Of a stretch of 61,947 nt of DNA, positions 9,224 to 17,064 are shown one piece after another; the first letter of the stretch is position 1, and each line of letters starts with the position of its first letter. The translations under genes were made by a program, and so were the position numbers. Source of the stretch: an uncultured Fidelibacterota bacterium. Lineage in GTDB: Bacteria; Fidelibacterota; Marinisomatia; Marinisomatales; UBA1611. The notes below the pieces were generated by a model. The model had not been told where the DNA came from and did not search any database. It was given only the letters and a program-made list of their open reading frames with translations. The DNA lies in the NCBI GenBank assembly GCA_902602795.1, contig CACKSF010000003.1, positions 1-61,947 of the forward strand, in the 5' to 3' direction.

Positions 9224-9412
9224 TTAAAAACAAGTACTAAAATAAGATACTCCTAACCAGGGTATTATAATATATAAAGAACCTTTTATTGAAAAAAACA
9301 GAATGAAAATAATTACTACTTTTAATCCTTTTTCCTCGACGAGATTTTTTATCCCACCATGTTTGTAAGAATCTATGCAGGATTTTATAAAATTAGATTT
9401 TAAAAGCTTCAA
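9224..9412 (-). CDS. possible small membrane protein, 62 residues
   Basis: This minus-strand frame encodes a basic N-terminus (KLLKSNFIKSCIDSYKHGG), a KGLKV linker and one hydrophobic helix with a turn (VVIIFILFFSIKGSLYIIIPWLG). The layout of a basic segment, then a helix ending in YIIIPWL, resembles small conserved single-span proteins seen in many genomes, and it is not what random AT-rich sequence usually gives. The only start in frame is TTG at 9412, with a stop two codons upstream of the nearby sequence and no clear ribosome site, so existence is uncertain. No function is assigned. Confidence 0.4.
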   Translation of the reverse strand: MKLLKSNFIKSCIDSYKHGGIKNLVEEKGLKVVIIFILFFSIKGSLYIIIPWLGVSYFSTCF

Positions 9413-9422
9413 GATACTTAAT

Positions 9423-9455
9423 ATTCATTAATTGGTATAGAAATGATTAATGAAT
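9423..9455. repeat. inverted repeat between the hugZ-like gene and hemA
   Basis: Perfect 10-bp arms ATTCATTAAT (9423-9432) and ATTAATGAAT (9446-9455) are separated by 13 nt. They lie in the gap between two convergent genes. The stem is AT-only and there is no long T run, so a weak bidirectional terminator or a protein site are both possible. Confidence 0.35.
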
Positions 9456-9486
9456 TTAAATAGATTTTGGTTATAAAAGGCCTTTA

Positions 9487-10749
9487 TTAGGCGACCTGAT
9501 TTTGCCTAGCTACAGTACTTATTGATTGTTCTAGTTTTTCGCTATTAAATAAACGTTTTAAAGCGCCAATTAAATTATCGATATCTTGTATCGAATGCTT
9601 GGGGGTAATTGTAATTCTTAAACGAGCAGATCCTTCAGGAACAGTGGGATAGAAAATTGGCTGTATATAGCTATTATATTGTTCCAGTAGAAGTTTTGAA
9701 AATAGTTTAGCTTTTTTAGTGCTGTATGTAAGAATAGGAATTATATGGCTATTGCTATCAATAAAAGGAATGTCTAGAAGATTTAGTTTTTGTTTAAAGT
9801 ACTTTGCTTTATTAAAAATATCTGTTCGTTTATCATCTAAAGATTCCACAATTTCAATACTTTTTGAAGCTGCTGCAGCTATAGAGGGCATCATGGAGGT
9901 AGTAAATATAAATCCGGGAGCAAAGGATCTTATAAAGTCTATGGTAGTTTGGTTTGCTACAATATAGCCACCTATCTGTCCAAAGCCTTTTGCAAGAGTT
10001 CCATTGATAATATCAACATCATTTGAAATTTTATTTTTAAATGCAATTCCTCTCCCTCCCTTACCATAAAGACCGACGGCATGAACTTCGTCAAGGTATG
10101 TAAGAGCATTGTACTTTTTTGCAAGTTTTACATATTCATATACATTGGTTTCTGTTCCATCCATGGAATATAGGGATTCAAACACGATAATCTTTGGTTG
10201 ATCTAGATCTTTTTCAAAGAGGAGCGATTCCAGATGATCAAGATCATTATGCCTAAAAATAGAACATGATGCTTTAGAATTTTTAATACCTTCGATTAGG
10301 GAAGCATGGTTGAGCTGATCAGAAAACACTTCTATATTAGGGATCCTTTTACATAATGTTGCTAATGAAGTCTGATTTGCGACATAAGCAGAAGTGAAAA
10401 TTAAAGCAGCATCTCGTTCATGAAAATTAGCTAGTTTTTTTTCTAATTGATCATGATAAGGTGTTGTTCCAGAAATATTGCGTGTACCTCCTGAACCTGT
10501 TCCAACTTCTTTTATGACTTCAATCATTCTATTAATAACTTCTTGATTATGGCTCATATTTAAATAGTCATTAGAGCACCAGATAGTAGTTTCAGGATTA
10601 ATTTTAGTATTCTTTATTTTGTCATTAGGTAAATCTATTTTAGTGAATGGAAAAGTTTCTTGATACCTATAAATAGGTGTAAATGTCCTTTTGTATCCTT
10701 TAGAGCTAAATTCAATTAGCTGTTTTTGAAGTAAGTTTTTATAGTTCAT
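9487..10749 (-). CDS. hemA: 5-aminolevulinate synthase (C4/Shemin pathway)
   Basis: A 420-residue PLP enzyme of the alpha-oxoamine synthase family. It condenses glycine and succinyl-CoA to 5-aminolevulinate, the first step of heme synthesis. The ALAS subgroup is distinguished from KBL and BioF by GTGSGGTRNISGTTPYH (residues 83-99), SDQLNHASLIEGI, IFRHNDLDHLE, YLDEVHAVGLYG and INGTLAKGFG, with the PLP lysine at about K254 and the APGFIFTTSMMPSIAAA segment. Length agrees with bacterial ALAS. It is transcribed divergently from the hemC-hemD gene, with about 106 bp between them. ALAS is the alphaproteobacterial and mitochondrial route; most bacteria of other groups use glutamyl-tRNA reductase, so its presence here is informative. 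Confidence 0.95.
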   Translation of the reverse strand: MNYKNLLQKQLIEFSSKGYKRTFTPIYRYQETFPFTKIDLPNDKIKNTKINPETTIWCSNDYLNMSHNQEVINRMIEVIKEVGTGSGGTRNISGTTPYHDQLEKKLANFHERDAALIFTSAYVANQTSLATLCKRIPNIEVFSDQLNHASLIEGIKNSKASCSIFRHNDLDHLESLLFEKDLDQPKIIVFESLYSMDGTETNVYEYVKLAKKYNALTYLDEVHAVGLYGKGGRGIAFKNKISNDVDIINGTLAKGFGQIGGYIVANQTTIDFIRSFAPGFIFTTSMMPSIAAAASKSIEIVESLDDKRTDIFNKAKYFKQKLNLLDIPFIDSNSHIIPILTYSTKKAKLFSKLLLEQYNSYIQPIFYPTVPEGSARLRITITPKHSIQDIDNLIGALKRLFNSEKLEQSISTVARQNQVA

Positions 10750-10855
10750 TGTATTTTATGTTTTAGATCCAATCAAAATATATTTAGAATCCGCAGTCGA
10801 AAATACGAACACAACGTCAGTTTAAACAAATAGAAGATTATTTTCTTGCAAAAAA

Positions 10856-12364
10856 ATAAAAATTGTATCGAGAGCAAGCTTGCTTGCTAAAATTCAAGCT
10901 GAAATTATAGGTAAGCAATTAGAAGATCGCTATCCTAAATTAGAAATTGAATATCATACAACCACAGCAATTGCCGATAGGGATATGGAAATCAATATCG
11001 CAAAATCTGATAGTATTGGCTTATTTACAAAAGACATAAGTGATAAGATTATAAATAAAAAGTATGATATTGCGATCCACTCTTGGAAAGATGTTCCGGT
11101 AGAACCATCATCTAAAACTGAAATTATTGGCACAGTTGATAGAGGAGATTTGAGGGATGTCTTAATTATAAAAAAAGATATTTTAGAAAATAAAAAGAAA
11201 AAAGATTTTCAAATACTTTCATCCTCTCCGCGTAGAAAACATAATCTAAAATTATACTTGGCGAAGCTTGTCCCATTTAGTTTTGATCGTTTAACATTTT
11301 TAGATGTAAGAGGAAATATTGAAACTAGGTTAAGAAAGTTTGTTCAAGGAGATTCAGATGGAATTGTAATGGCAAAAGTAGCTATTGATAGAATCTTAGA
11401 GTCCAATGACAACAGAGCAAATGAGTTTATTAAAAATATCCTTAACAAAAATAAATGGATAATTTTACCTCTTTCCATATTCCCCACTGCTCCTGGGCAA
11501 GGTGCAATTGGAATAGAGGCAAGGAAAGATCGGAAAGATTTAAAAATACTTATTAATAAAATTAGCAATAAGGTTGTTTTTGATCATGTTCTGAAAGAAA
11601 AAAATATTTTAAGTAAATACGGTGGGGGTTGTCAGCAAAAGATAGGAGTCTCTATTTATTCTCAAAATGAAAGAACTATATTTTGTTTGAAAGGAAAAAC
11701 GGAACAAGGTGACGACATTAATGAGCACGATTTTTTTGATCAAGGGTCAGATAGAAATTTTAAGAGTGTTCCTCAAAAATTACTTTATCCACTTCAAGAT
11801 GATCAAAATTTATTTCATCGTGTTCCGATTCTCAACAATGAAAAAATAAATAGGCTAACAGACAGTTTTATCTATATAAGTAGAAAAAATGTTCTAGATA
11901 ATGATCCTAAATTAAAAGATAGTAATTATCTTTGGACCAGTGGATTAAAATGCTGGTATCATGCTGTGAAAAAAGGGTATTGGATCAATGGATCCAGTGA
12001 TAGTTTGGGCAATCATAAAATTAAGGATTTAAAGAACTTTGTTCCTGAACAAATTTCACATTATAACCTAAGTCACTCAAAAGCTATTTCAAGCAACTAT
12101 GAATTAATTCCAACGTATGAATTAAAAATAAATAAAGACATTCTTGACAATCTTTCTATAAAAGGAAAAAAATACTTTTTTTGGATGAGTCCAGTTCAAT
12201 TCGAAGTAGTAGTGGAGCGATACCCTGACATATTAGATGCAAATCATAGCAGCGGTTTTGGAAAAACATTTGATTACTTAAAAACAAAATTACCTAATTC
12301 TAGTGGGATAGAATGTTTTCTATCTTATGAGCATTGGTTATCTTATTATAAAAAAAGAGAATAG
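10856..12364 (+). CDS. hemC: hydroxymethylbilane synthase fused to a HemD-like uroporphyrinogen-III synthase domain
   Basis: The N-terminal ~300 residues are porphobilinogen deaminase: HSWKDVP carries the catalytic Asp, SSSPRR, LDVRGNIETRL, FPTAPGQGAIGIEAR, and the dipyrromethane cysteine in YGGGCQQKIGV (C251 counted from the TTG at 10880). The last ~180 residues look like the C-terminal half of HemD (LWTSGLKCW, then WINGSSDSLG), so one protein makes uroporphyrinogen III from porphobilinogen. Start: from TTG 10880 the essential first strand would be missing. In-frame codons 10856-10879 encode IKIVSRAS, matching the conserved IGTRGSxLA segment with its cofactor-binding Arg. A stop at 10823 and the absence of ATG, GTG or TTG leave ATA 10856 or ATT 10862 as the likely start. 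Confidence 0.85.
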   Translation: MKIVSRASLLAKIQAEIIGKQLEDRYPKLEIEYHTTTAIADRDMEINIAKSDSIGLFTKDISDKIINKKYDIAIHSWKDVPVEPSSKTEIIGTVDRGDLRDVLIIKKDILENKKKKDFQILSSSPRRKHNLKLYLAKLVPFSFDRLTFLDVRGNIETRLRKFVQGDSDGIVMAKVAIDRILESNDNRANEFIKNILNKNKWIILPLSIFPTAPGQGAIGIEARKDRKDLKILINKISNKVVFDHVLKEKNILSKYGGGCQQKIGVSIYSQNERTIFCLKGKTEQGDDINEHDFFDQGSDRNFKSVPQKLLYPLQDDQNLFHRVPILNNEKINRLTDSFIYISRKNVLDNDPKLKDSNYLWTSGLKCWYHAVKKGYWINGSSDSLGNHKIKDLKNFVPEQISHYNLSHSKAISSNYELIPTYELKINKDILDNLSIKGKKYFFWMSPVQFEVVVERYPDILDANHSSGFGKTFDYLKTKLPNSSGIECFLSYEHWLSYYKKRE

Positions 12365-12366
12365 TT

Positions 12367-13389
12367 ATGAATGAAAGATTTGAAAAACTTTTAAAAGGTA
12401 TTCCACAACCGACTCCGCCAATATGGTTTATGCGTCAAGCAGGTAGATACCATGCACATTATCAAGGCTTAAGGAAAAGACATTCTTTTGAGGAACTTTG
12501 CAAAACTCCTGAACTTGCTGCAGAAGTTGCATGTGGTCCAATGACTGATTTTGATTACGATATTGCAATCTTATTTAGTGACATATTATTTCCACTAGAG
12601 TTGTTGGGTTTAAAATTAAGTTATAAGCCTGGACCTACTTTTGAAAATTATTTGACTGAGCAACATATAAATTTAAAAATAGGCGATAATGAGGTTGAGG
12701 AAAAATTAAGTTTTCAAACTAAAGCCCTTGATTTAACAAGGAAATCTTTAGAAAATAATAAAAGTCTAGTTGGGTTTGTTGGAGGGCCTTGGACTGTTTT
12801 ATCTTATGGAATGAACATGAAGAATGAGCATTTAATAAAAATTGATAGGCAAAATAGCGAAATAGAAAAATTATTGTATGATGTTATGTTTCCGATTCTA
12901 AGAAAAAATATTGAAATGCAGATTGATAAAGGAGCCGAATTAGTATACGTTTTTGATACAAATAGTGTTCAACTTGAGAAAGAATATTATCTTGGAACTT
13001 ATATGGAAAAAATGAAATCAGAATTATTTAAAGAGTTTAGGAAAAAAATTGCCTATTTCTCAAAAAATAAAAAGTTTTATGAGCAGAATATTGATCGATT
13101 AAATAGTTACGATTTAGCAGGAGTTGTTTTTCCAGATAATCAAGGTTTCATTGATTTTTTAAAATATGAAAAATCTTTTTTTGTCCAAGGCAATTTTTCT
13201 CCCGAATCTATGAGAAAAGAGCATCCAGAATATTTATCTGATTATCAAAATTTCGTTAGTCGAATGCAGCAACTAAGTAAAAATGATCGAAAAGGATGGC
13301 TCTGCAGTCTTAGCCATGGGGTGTTACCAAAAACTCCAGAAAAGAATGTTCGACATTTTGTTAGAGAAATTAGGAATACATTTTCATAG
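12367..13389 (+). CDS. hemE: uroporphyrinogen decarboxylase
   Basis: A 340-residue HemE that converts uroporphyrinogen III to coproporphyrinogen III by four decarboxylations. The N-terminal signature PPIWFMRQAGRYHAHYQGLRK and the second signature GFVGGPWTVLSYGM are both present. DILFPLELLG contains the conserved catalytic Asp of the DI(L/I)xP motif. The C-terminal GVLPKTPEKNVRHFV (usually GxLPxTPxENV) is also clear. The ATG lies 2 bp after the hemC-hemD stop; hemH follows 8 bp downstream, so it is part of the heme operon. Confidence 0.95.
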   Translation: MNERFEKLLKGIPQPTPPIWFMRQAGRYHAHYQGLRKRHSFEELCKTPELAAEVACGPMTDFDYDIAILFSDILFPLELLGLKLSYKPGPTFENYLTEQHINLKIGDNEVEEKLSFQTKALDLTRKSLENNKSLVGFVGGPWTVLSYGMNMKNEHLIKIDRQNSEIEKLLYDVMFPILRKNIEMQIDKGAELVYVFDTNSVQLEKEYYLGTYMEKMKSELFKEFRKKIAYFSKNKKFYEQNIDRLNSYDLAGVVFPDNQGFIDFLKYEKSFFVQGNFSPESMRKEHPEYLSDYQNFVSRMQQLSKNDRKGWLCSLSHGVLPKTPEKNVRHFVREIRNTFS

Positions 13390-13397
13390 GAAAAAAA

Positions 13398-14393
13398 ATG
13401 GAAGGATTTGATTCAAATTATCAAAATAAAATAGGAGTGTTACTTACCAATCTTGGTACTCCAGACAATCCAACAAAAAAGAGTCTAAGAAAATACCTTA
13501 AAGAATTTTTATCTGATGGGAGGGTTGTTGATTACAATAGAGTTTTATGGTTTCTTATTCTTCACGGAATTATTTTAAACATAAGACCAAAAAGATCAGC
13601 AAAACTTTATAAAAAAATATGGACAGAAAAGGGTTCTCCATTAATGGTATATATGAGTGAAATTTTGGAGAAACTAAAAATTGTAATGAATCAAAAGAAC
13701 CTAATGGTCGAACTGGGTATGAGATATGGAAATCCTTCAATAGAAAGTGCGTTAGAAAAGTTTAAAAAGAATAATATAATGAAAATTCTTATTATCCCTC
13801 TTTATCCTCAAGCAGGATCTCCCACTTCTTCAAGTACATTGGATAAAATAAATATTGTATTAAATAAGTGGCCTTGGGTTCCTAATATACGTTTTGTAAA
13901 TGGATATCATGATAGAGAGGATTATATTAAAGCTGTGCAAAAATCTATTTCTGCTTTTGTCCCTGAGATGAAAGAAATTGAAATGTTAGTTTTCAGCTTT
14001 CATGGTATGCCCTTTAGATATTTGAAAGAGGGTGACCCATACTACTGCTTTTGTCATAAGACAGCAAGATTAGTTGCGGAAGAACTTAAAATTGAAAAAG
14101 AAAAATACTGCCTCGCCTTTCAATCTAGATTCGGAAGAGAAGAATGGTTAAAGCCATATGTTGATGAAGAAATAATAAAACTCGCAAAAAGCGGTGTAAA
14201 AAAATTGCATATTATTTCTCCTGGTTTTAGTGTGGATTGCTTAGAAACGCTTGAAGAAATTCAAATTCAGTATAAGGAATTGTTTATAGAAAATGGAGGA
14301 AAGGACCTTGTCTATATTCCCTGCTTAAATAGTAATGATGATCAAATTAATATGCTTCAATCTATTGTGAAGGAAAATACTTTGGGGTGGTAA
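13398..14393 (+). CDS. hemH: ferrochelatase
   Basis: A 331-residue ferrochelatase that inserts Fe(II) into protoporphyrin IX. Seen: GVLLTNLGTPDNPTKKSLRKYL at the N-terminus, IIPLYPQAGSPTSSSTLDKI, the catalytic histidine region VFSFHGMPFRYLKEGDPYYC, LAFQSRFGREEWLKPY and the ISPGFSVDCLETLEEI motif with the conserved Glu. There is no C-terminal hydrophobic or iron-sulfur extension. The stop TAA at 14391-14393 directly abuts the hemF ATG at 14394. Position inside the heme operon agrees. Confidence 0.95.
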   Translation: MEGFDSNYQNKIGVLLTNLGTPDNPTKKSLRKYLKEFLSDGRVVDYNRVLWFLILHGIILNIRPKRSAKLYKKIWTEKGSPLMVYMSEILEKLKIVMNQKNLMVELGMRYGNPSIESALEKFKKNNIMKILIIPLYPQAGSPTSSSTLDKINIVLNKWPWVPNIRFVNGYHDREDYIKAVQKSISAFVPEMKEIEMLVFSFHGMPFRYLKEGDPYYCFCHKTARLVAEELKIEKEKYCLAFQSRFGREEWLKPYVDEEIIKLAKSGVKKLHIISPGFSVDCLETLEEIQIQYKELFIENGGKDLVYIPCLNSNDDQINMLQSIVKENTLGW

Positions 14394-15191
14394 ATGAAAA
14401 ATAAAGCGAAAAATTGGTTTGAAAGCTTAAGAAATAATTTAGTGAAAATGATAGAAGATCATGATGGAGCTAAGTTTAAGGTGGAGAGTTGGAAACACGC
14501 TGGAAAAGGTGGTGGAATGATGAGTGTTATAAAAGGAGATGTTATTGAAAAGGGAGGTGTGAATATATCAACTGTTGCAGGAGAATTTTCTGATAAAATG
14601 CAACAGCGTATTCCAGGTGCTGATAAAGATCCAAGTTATTGGGCTACAGGTATTAGTGTCGTATTGCATCCTGTAAATCCCAACATCCCGTCTATGCATT
14701 TTAACACTCGATATTTGGTAACTCAGAAGCGTTGGTTTGGCGGTGGTATGGATGTCACACCATGTCTTGACTTTGAATTAGAAACAGAAAAATTCCATGA
14801 AGATCTCAAACAAATGTGTGATGCGCATGATAGTACTTATTATCCAAAATATAAAAAGTGGTGTGATGAATATTTTTTTCTTAAACATAGGAGTGAAGCA
14901 AGAGGAATAGGTGGAATATTCTTTGATTACCTTAACAACGATGATTTTGAAAAAGATTTTGATTTTATTCATGATGTGGGAAGTTTTTTTCATAAATATG
15001 TAAATCAAATAATAACAAAGAATAAAGATAAAAATTGGACACGAGAAGATAGAAAGCGTCAGCTAATTAAGAGAGGGAGATACGTTGAATTTAATTTATT
15101 GTATGATAGGGGTACAAAATTTGGATTGGAGACAGGTGGAAATACAGAAGCAATTCTAATGTCTCTTCCTCCTTTAGCCGAGTGGGAATAA
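14394..15191 (+). CDS. hemF: oxygen-dependent coproporphyrinogen-III oxidase
   Basis: A 265-residue HemF that needs O2 to convert coproporphyrinogen III to protoporphyrinogen IX. Family motifs are clear: HPVNPNIPSMHFNTRYLV, WFGGGMDVTPCL, KWCDEYFFLKHRSEARGIGG, IFFDYLNNDDF and GRYVEFNLLYDRGTKFGLETGGN. It is shorter than the E. coli enzyme (about 300) because the N-terminus is compact. It marks the pathway as aerobic; no HemN is seen here. It starts right after the hemH stop and is followed 3 bp later by hemJ. Confidence 0.95.
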   Translation: MKNKAKNWFESLRNNLVKMIEDHDGAKFKVESWKHAGKGGGMMSVIKGDVIEKGGVNISTVAGEFSDKMQQRIPGADKDPSYWATGISVVLHPVNPNIPSMHFNTRYLVTQKRWFGGGMDVTPCLDFELETEKFHEDLKQMCDAHDSTYYPKYKKWCDEYFFLKHRSEARGIGGIFFDYLNNDDFEKDFDFIHDVGSFFHKYVNQIITKNKDKNWTREDRKRQLIKRGRYVEFNLLYDRGTKFGLETGGNTEAILMSLPPLAEWE

Positions 15192-15194
15192 TTA

Positions 15195-15629
15195 ATGGGT
15201 AATACGTATTTATGGGTAAAAATAATTCATATTGCTTTTGTAGTAGCCTGGATGGCTGTTTTATTATATTTACCTAGAATCTTCGTTTATCATGCTAATG
15301 TAAAAAGCTCTAGTGAGACATCTGATATTTTTAAAGTAATGGAGAAGAGACTTTACTATTATATTGGACACCCCTCAGCATTACTTGTTTGGGCTTCTGG
15401 TTTGTATATGGCACATGCCTTAGGTTTATATGATTGGCTTATAGCAAAATTTTTTTTTGTGATTTTATTAACTATTTATCACATTAATCTAGGAAAGTAC
15501 TTAGTAAAATTTTATCAGAATGATAATAAAAAAACATCTAAATTTTTTAGATTAATAAATGAAATACCTTTTTTAATCATGTTTGTAATTTTATTTTTTG
15601 TAGTTATTAAACCTGAATTCAATTTTTAG
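15195..15629 (+). CDS. hemJ: protoporphyrinogen oxidase, HemJ type
   Basis: A 144-residue membrane protein with four predicted transmembrane helices. HemJ proteins oxidise protoporphyrinogen IX to protoporphyrin IX. The first helix contains WVKIIHIAFVVAWMAVLLYLPRIFVYH, with the conserved His in the HI motif and the LPR(I/L)FVYH segment, and KRLYYYIGHPSALL follows, typical of the HemJ (former UPF0093) family. Its place between hemF and hemB confirms the role: it fills the only step that HemF and HemH leave open. Confidence 0.92.
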   Translation: MGNTYLWVKIIHIAFVVAWMAVLLYLPRIFVYHANVKSSSETSDIFKVMEKRLYYYIGHPSALLVWASGLYMAHALGLYDWLIAKFFFVILLTIYHINLGKYLVKFYQNDNKKTSKFFRLINEIPFLIMFVILFFVVIKPEFNF

Positions 15630-15638
15630 AACTGCTAT

Positions 15639-16628
15639 ATGAATTATAGTTATAAAAAATTCCCTTTTTCCCGTATGAGACGCCTAAGAATGAAATCCTT
15701 TATCCGTAATCTTGTTTCTGAGAGCTCAATATCTTGTAACGATTTAATATGGCCAGTATTTTTGGTTGAAGGGGAAAACCAGAACCAAAAGATTAAATCA
15801 ATGCCATTTGTGTACCGATATTCTATTGATAAGCTAATTAACGAATTGGAAATTTTAGTAAAATATGGTTTACAGGCTATAGCATTATTCCCTCAAATAG
15901 AAAAAGATTTAAAAGATGAAAAGGGAACAAATTCTTTTGACCAAAACAATTTAGTGAGTAGAGCAATCAAAAAAATTAAATCTTCCTATCCCGATTTGGG
16001 TATCATAGCTGATATTGCTTTAGATCCTTACACAATTCATGGACACGATGGTATAATAAAGAATAATAAAATAATGAATGATGAGACTATAGCAGTCCTA
16101 AAAAAACAAGCTCTAGTTTATTCCGAAGCTGGATGTGATATCTTAGCTCCTTCAGACATGATGGATGGAAGAGTGGGTGCTATTCGAGAGGAATTAGAGC
16201 AAAATGGAATGCAGGATACTGTAATTATGTCATACGCGGCAAAGTATGCATCTTCTTTTTATGGACCCTTTCGAGATGCTATTAAGGCACAAAAATTGGA
16301 TAAATTACAAGATAAAAAAACATACCAAATGAATACTGCTAATTCAGATGAAGCTATGCATGAAATTGCATTAGATATACAAGAGGGAGCTGACATAGTA
16401 ATTATAAAACCAGGTATGCCGTATCTAGATATAATTTATCGAGCCAAAAAGGAATTTAAAATCCCAACATTTGCATACCAAGTGTCTGGAGAATATTCAA
16501 TGATTTTATCTGCAGCTAGCGAAGGAAGAAGTCTTGAATTAATTTTAGAAAGTATATTTAGTTTTAAAAGAGCTGGAGCGGATGGGGTATTATCCTACTT
16601 TACTCCATTTTTATTAAAAAATCTGTAA
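15639..16628 (+). CDS. hemB: porphobilinogen synthase (delta-aminolevulinate dehydratase), Mg-type
   Basis: A 329-residue HemB that condenses two 5-aminolevulinates to porphobilinogen. Active-site lysines lie in YAAKYASSFYGPFRDA (K202) and IIKPGMPYLD (K257). The metal site reads DIALDPYTIHGHDG (125-138), with Asp/Ala in place of the three cysteines of zinc enzymes, so this belongs to the zinc-independent, Mg-activated class. It lies 9 bp after hemJ and ends the cluster; a ~115-bp gap with a Fur-like site follows. Its end position, although it is step two of the pathway, suggests cluster order is not pathway order. Confidence 0.95.
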   Translation: MNYSYKKFPFSRMRRLRMKSFIRNLVSESSISCNDLIWPVFLVEGENQNQKIKSMPFVYRYSIDKLINELEILVKYGLQAIALFPQIEKDLKDEKGTNSFDQNNLVSRAIKKIKSSYPDLGIIADIALDPYTIHGHDGIIKNNKIMNDETIAVLKKQALVYSEAGCDILAPSDMMDGRVGAIREELEQNGMQDTVIMSYAAKYASSFYGPFRDAIKAQKLDKLQDKKTYQMNTANSDEAMHEIALDIQEGADIVIIKPGMPYLDIIYRAKKEFKIPTFAYQVSGEYSMILSAASEGRSLELILESIFSFKRAGADGVLSYFTPFLLKNL

Positions 16629-16683
16629 AAAAACTCAAATTTTTTAAATAAGTTTTTGAAGAAAATCATATTTATTGTAGTTT

Positions 16684-16714
16684 CTTATTGAGAATTAGTC
16701 TCATTATCATTAAT
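16684..16714. promoter_or_regulatory. Fur-like site upstream of the 99-residue protein / ahpD operon
   Basis: The sequence beginning CTTATTGAGAATTAGTCTC shares about 21 of its first 23 positions with the palindrome at 5725. The 19-mer starting at 16690 matches the classical Fur consensus at about 14 of 19 positions. It ends 31 bp before the ATG at 16746, a normal promoter position. PerR is an alternative because the downstream genes concern peroxide. Confidence 0.6.
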
Positions 16715-16745
16715 TAATATTTTTTTAAATCAAATAAGGTATTAC

Positions 16746-17045
16746 ATGCTCCATCTATATAATGAAAAGCCAATTTCAATCTTTACTACTGAAAGAGATG
16801 TTAAAATAAGAGTTCAATTTTGTAATGTAAAAATGAAGATGAAACCGTGTCAGTTTAAACATTTTCATAAGTACTTAACAAACCTTAGTAAAAAAATAGA
16901 TGTATCTACAAGCAACGTTGATTTACTTCTAGTAAGAGATAATCTAAATATTACAATTTCTTTAAATCATTTTTTACAGTTATGCAGTGCTGTTCAAACA
17001 GTCATGTCCAAAAAATTTGGTTTGAAATCAATTTATCCAAACTAG
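16746..17045 (+). CDS. small protein of unknown function downstream of a Fur-like site
   Basis: The protein has 99 residues, is soluble and basic, and has no signal peptide. It has two similar halves: VQFCNVKMKMKPCQFKHFHKYL (about 27-48) and LNITISLNHFLQLCSAV (about 66-82), each a strand followed by a hydrophobic helix starting with (Q/N)(F/H)F. The pattern faintly recalls small Bacteroidota proteins such as DUF6686, but I cannot confirm this. Two cysteines lie in the first half and one in the second. It is the first gene after a Fur-like site and precedes the ahpC remnant and ahpD, so a role under iron or peroxide stress is plausible. Function unknown. Confidence 0.65.
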   Translation: MLHLYNEKPISIFTTERDVKIRVQFCNVKMKMKPCQFKHFHKYLTNLSKKIDVSTSNVDLLLVRDNLNITISLNHFLQLCSAVQTVMSKKFGLKSIYPN

Positions 17046-17064
17046 TAATAGAAATTATAAGAAA

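Noticed and set aside
9487-10749. Glycine C-acetyltransferase (Kbl) or BioF as identity
   Set aside because: The GSGGTRNISGTT, SLIEGI and FRHNDLDHLE motifs are of the ALAS subgroup, and the heme context agrees.
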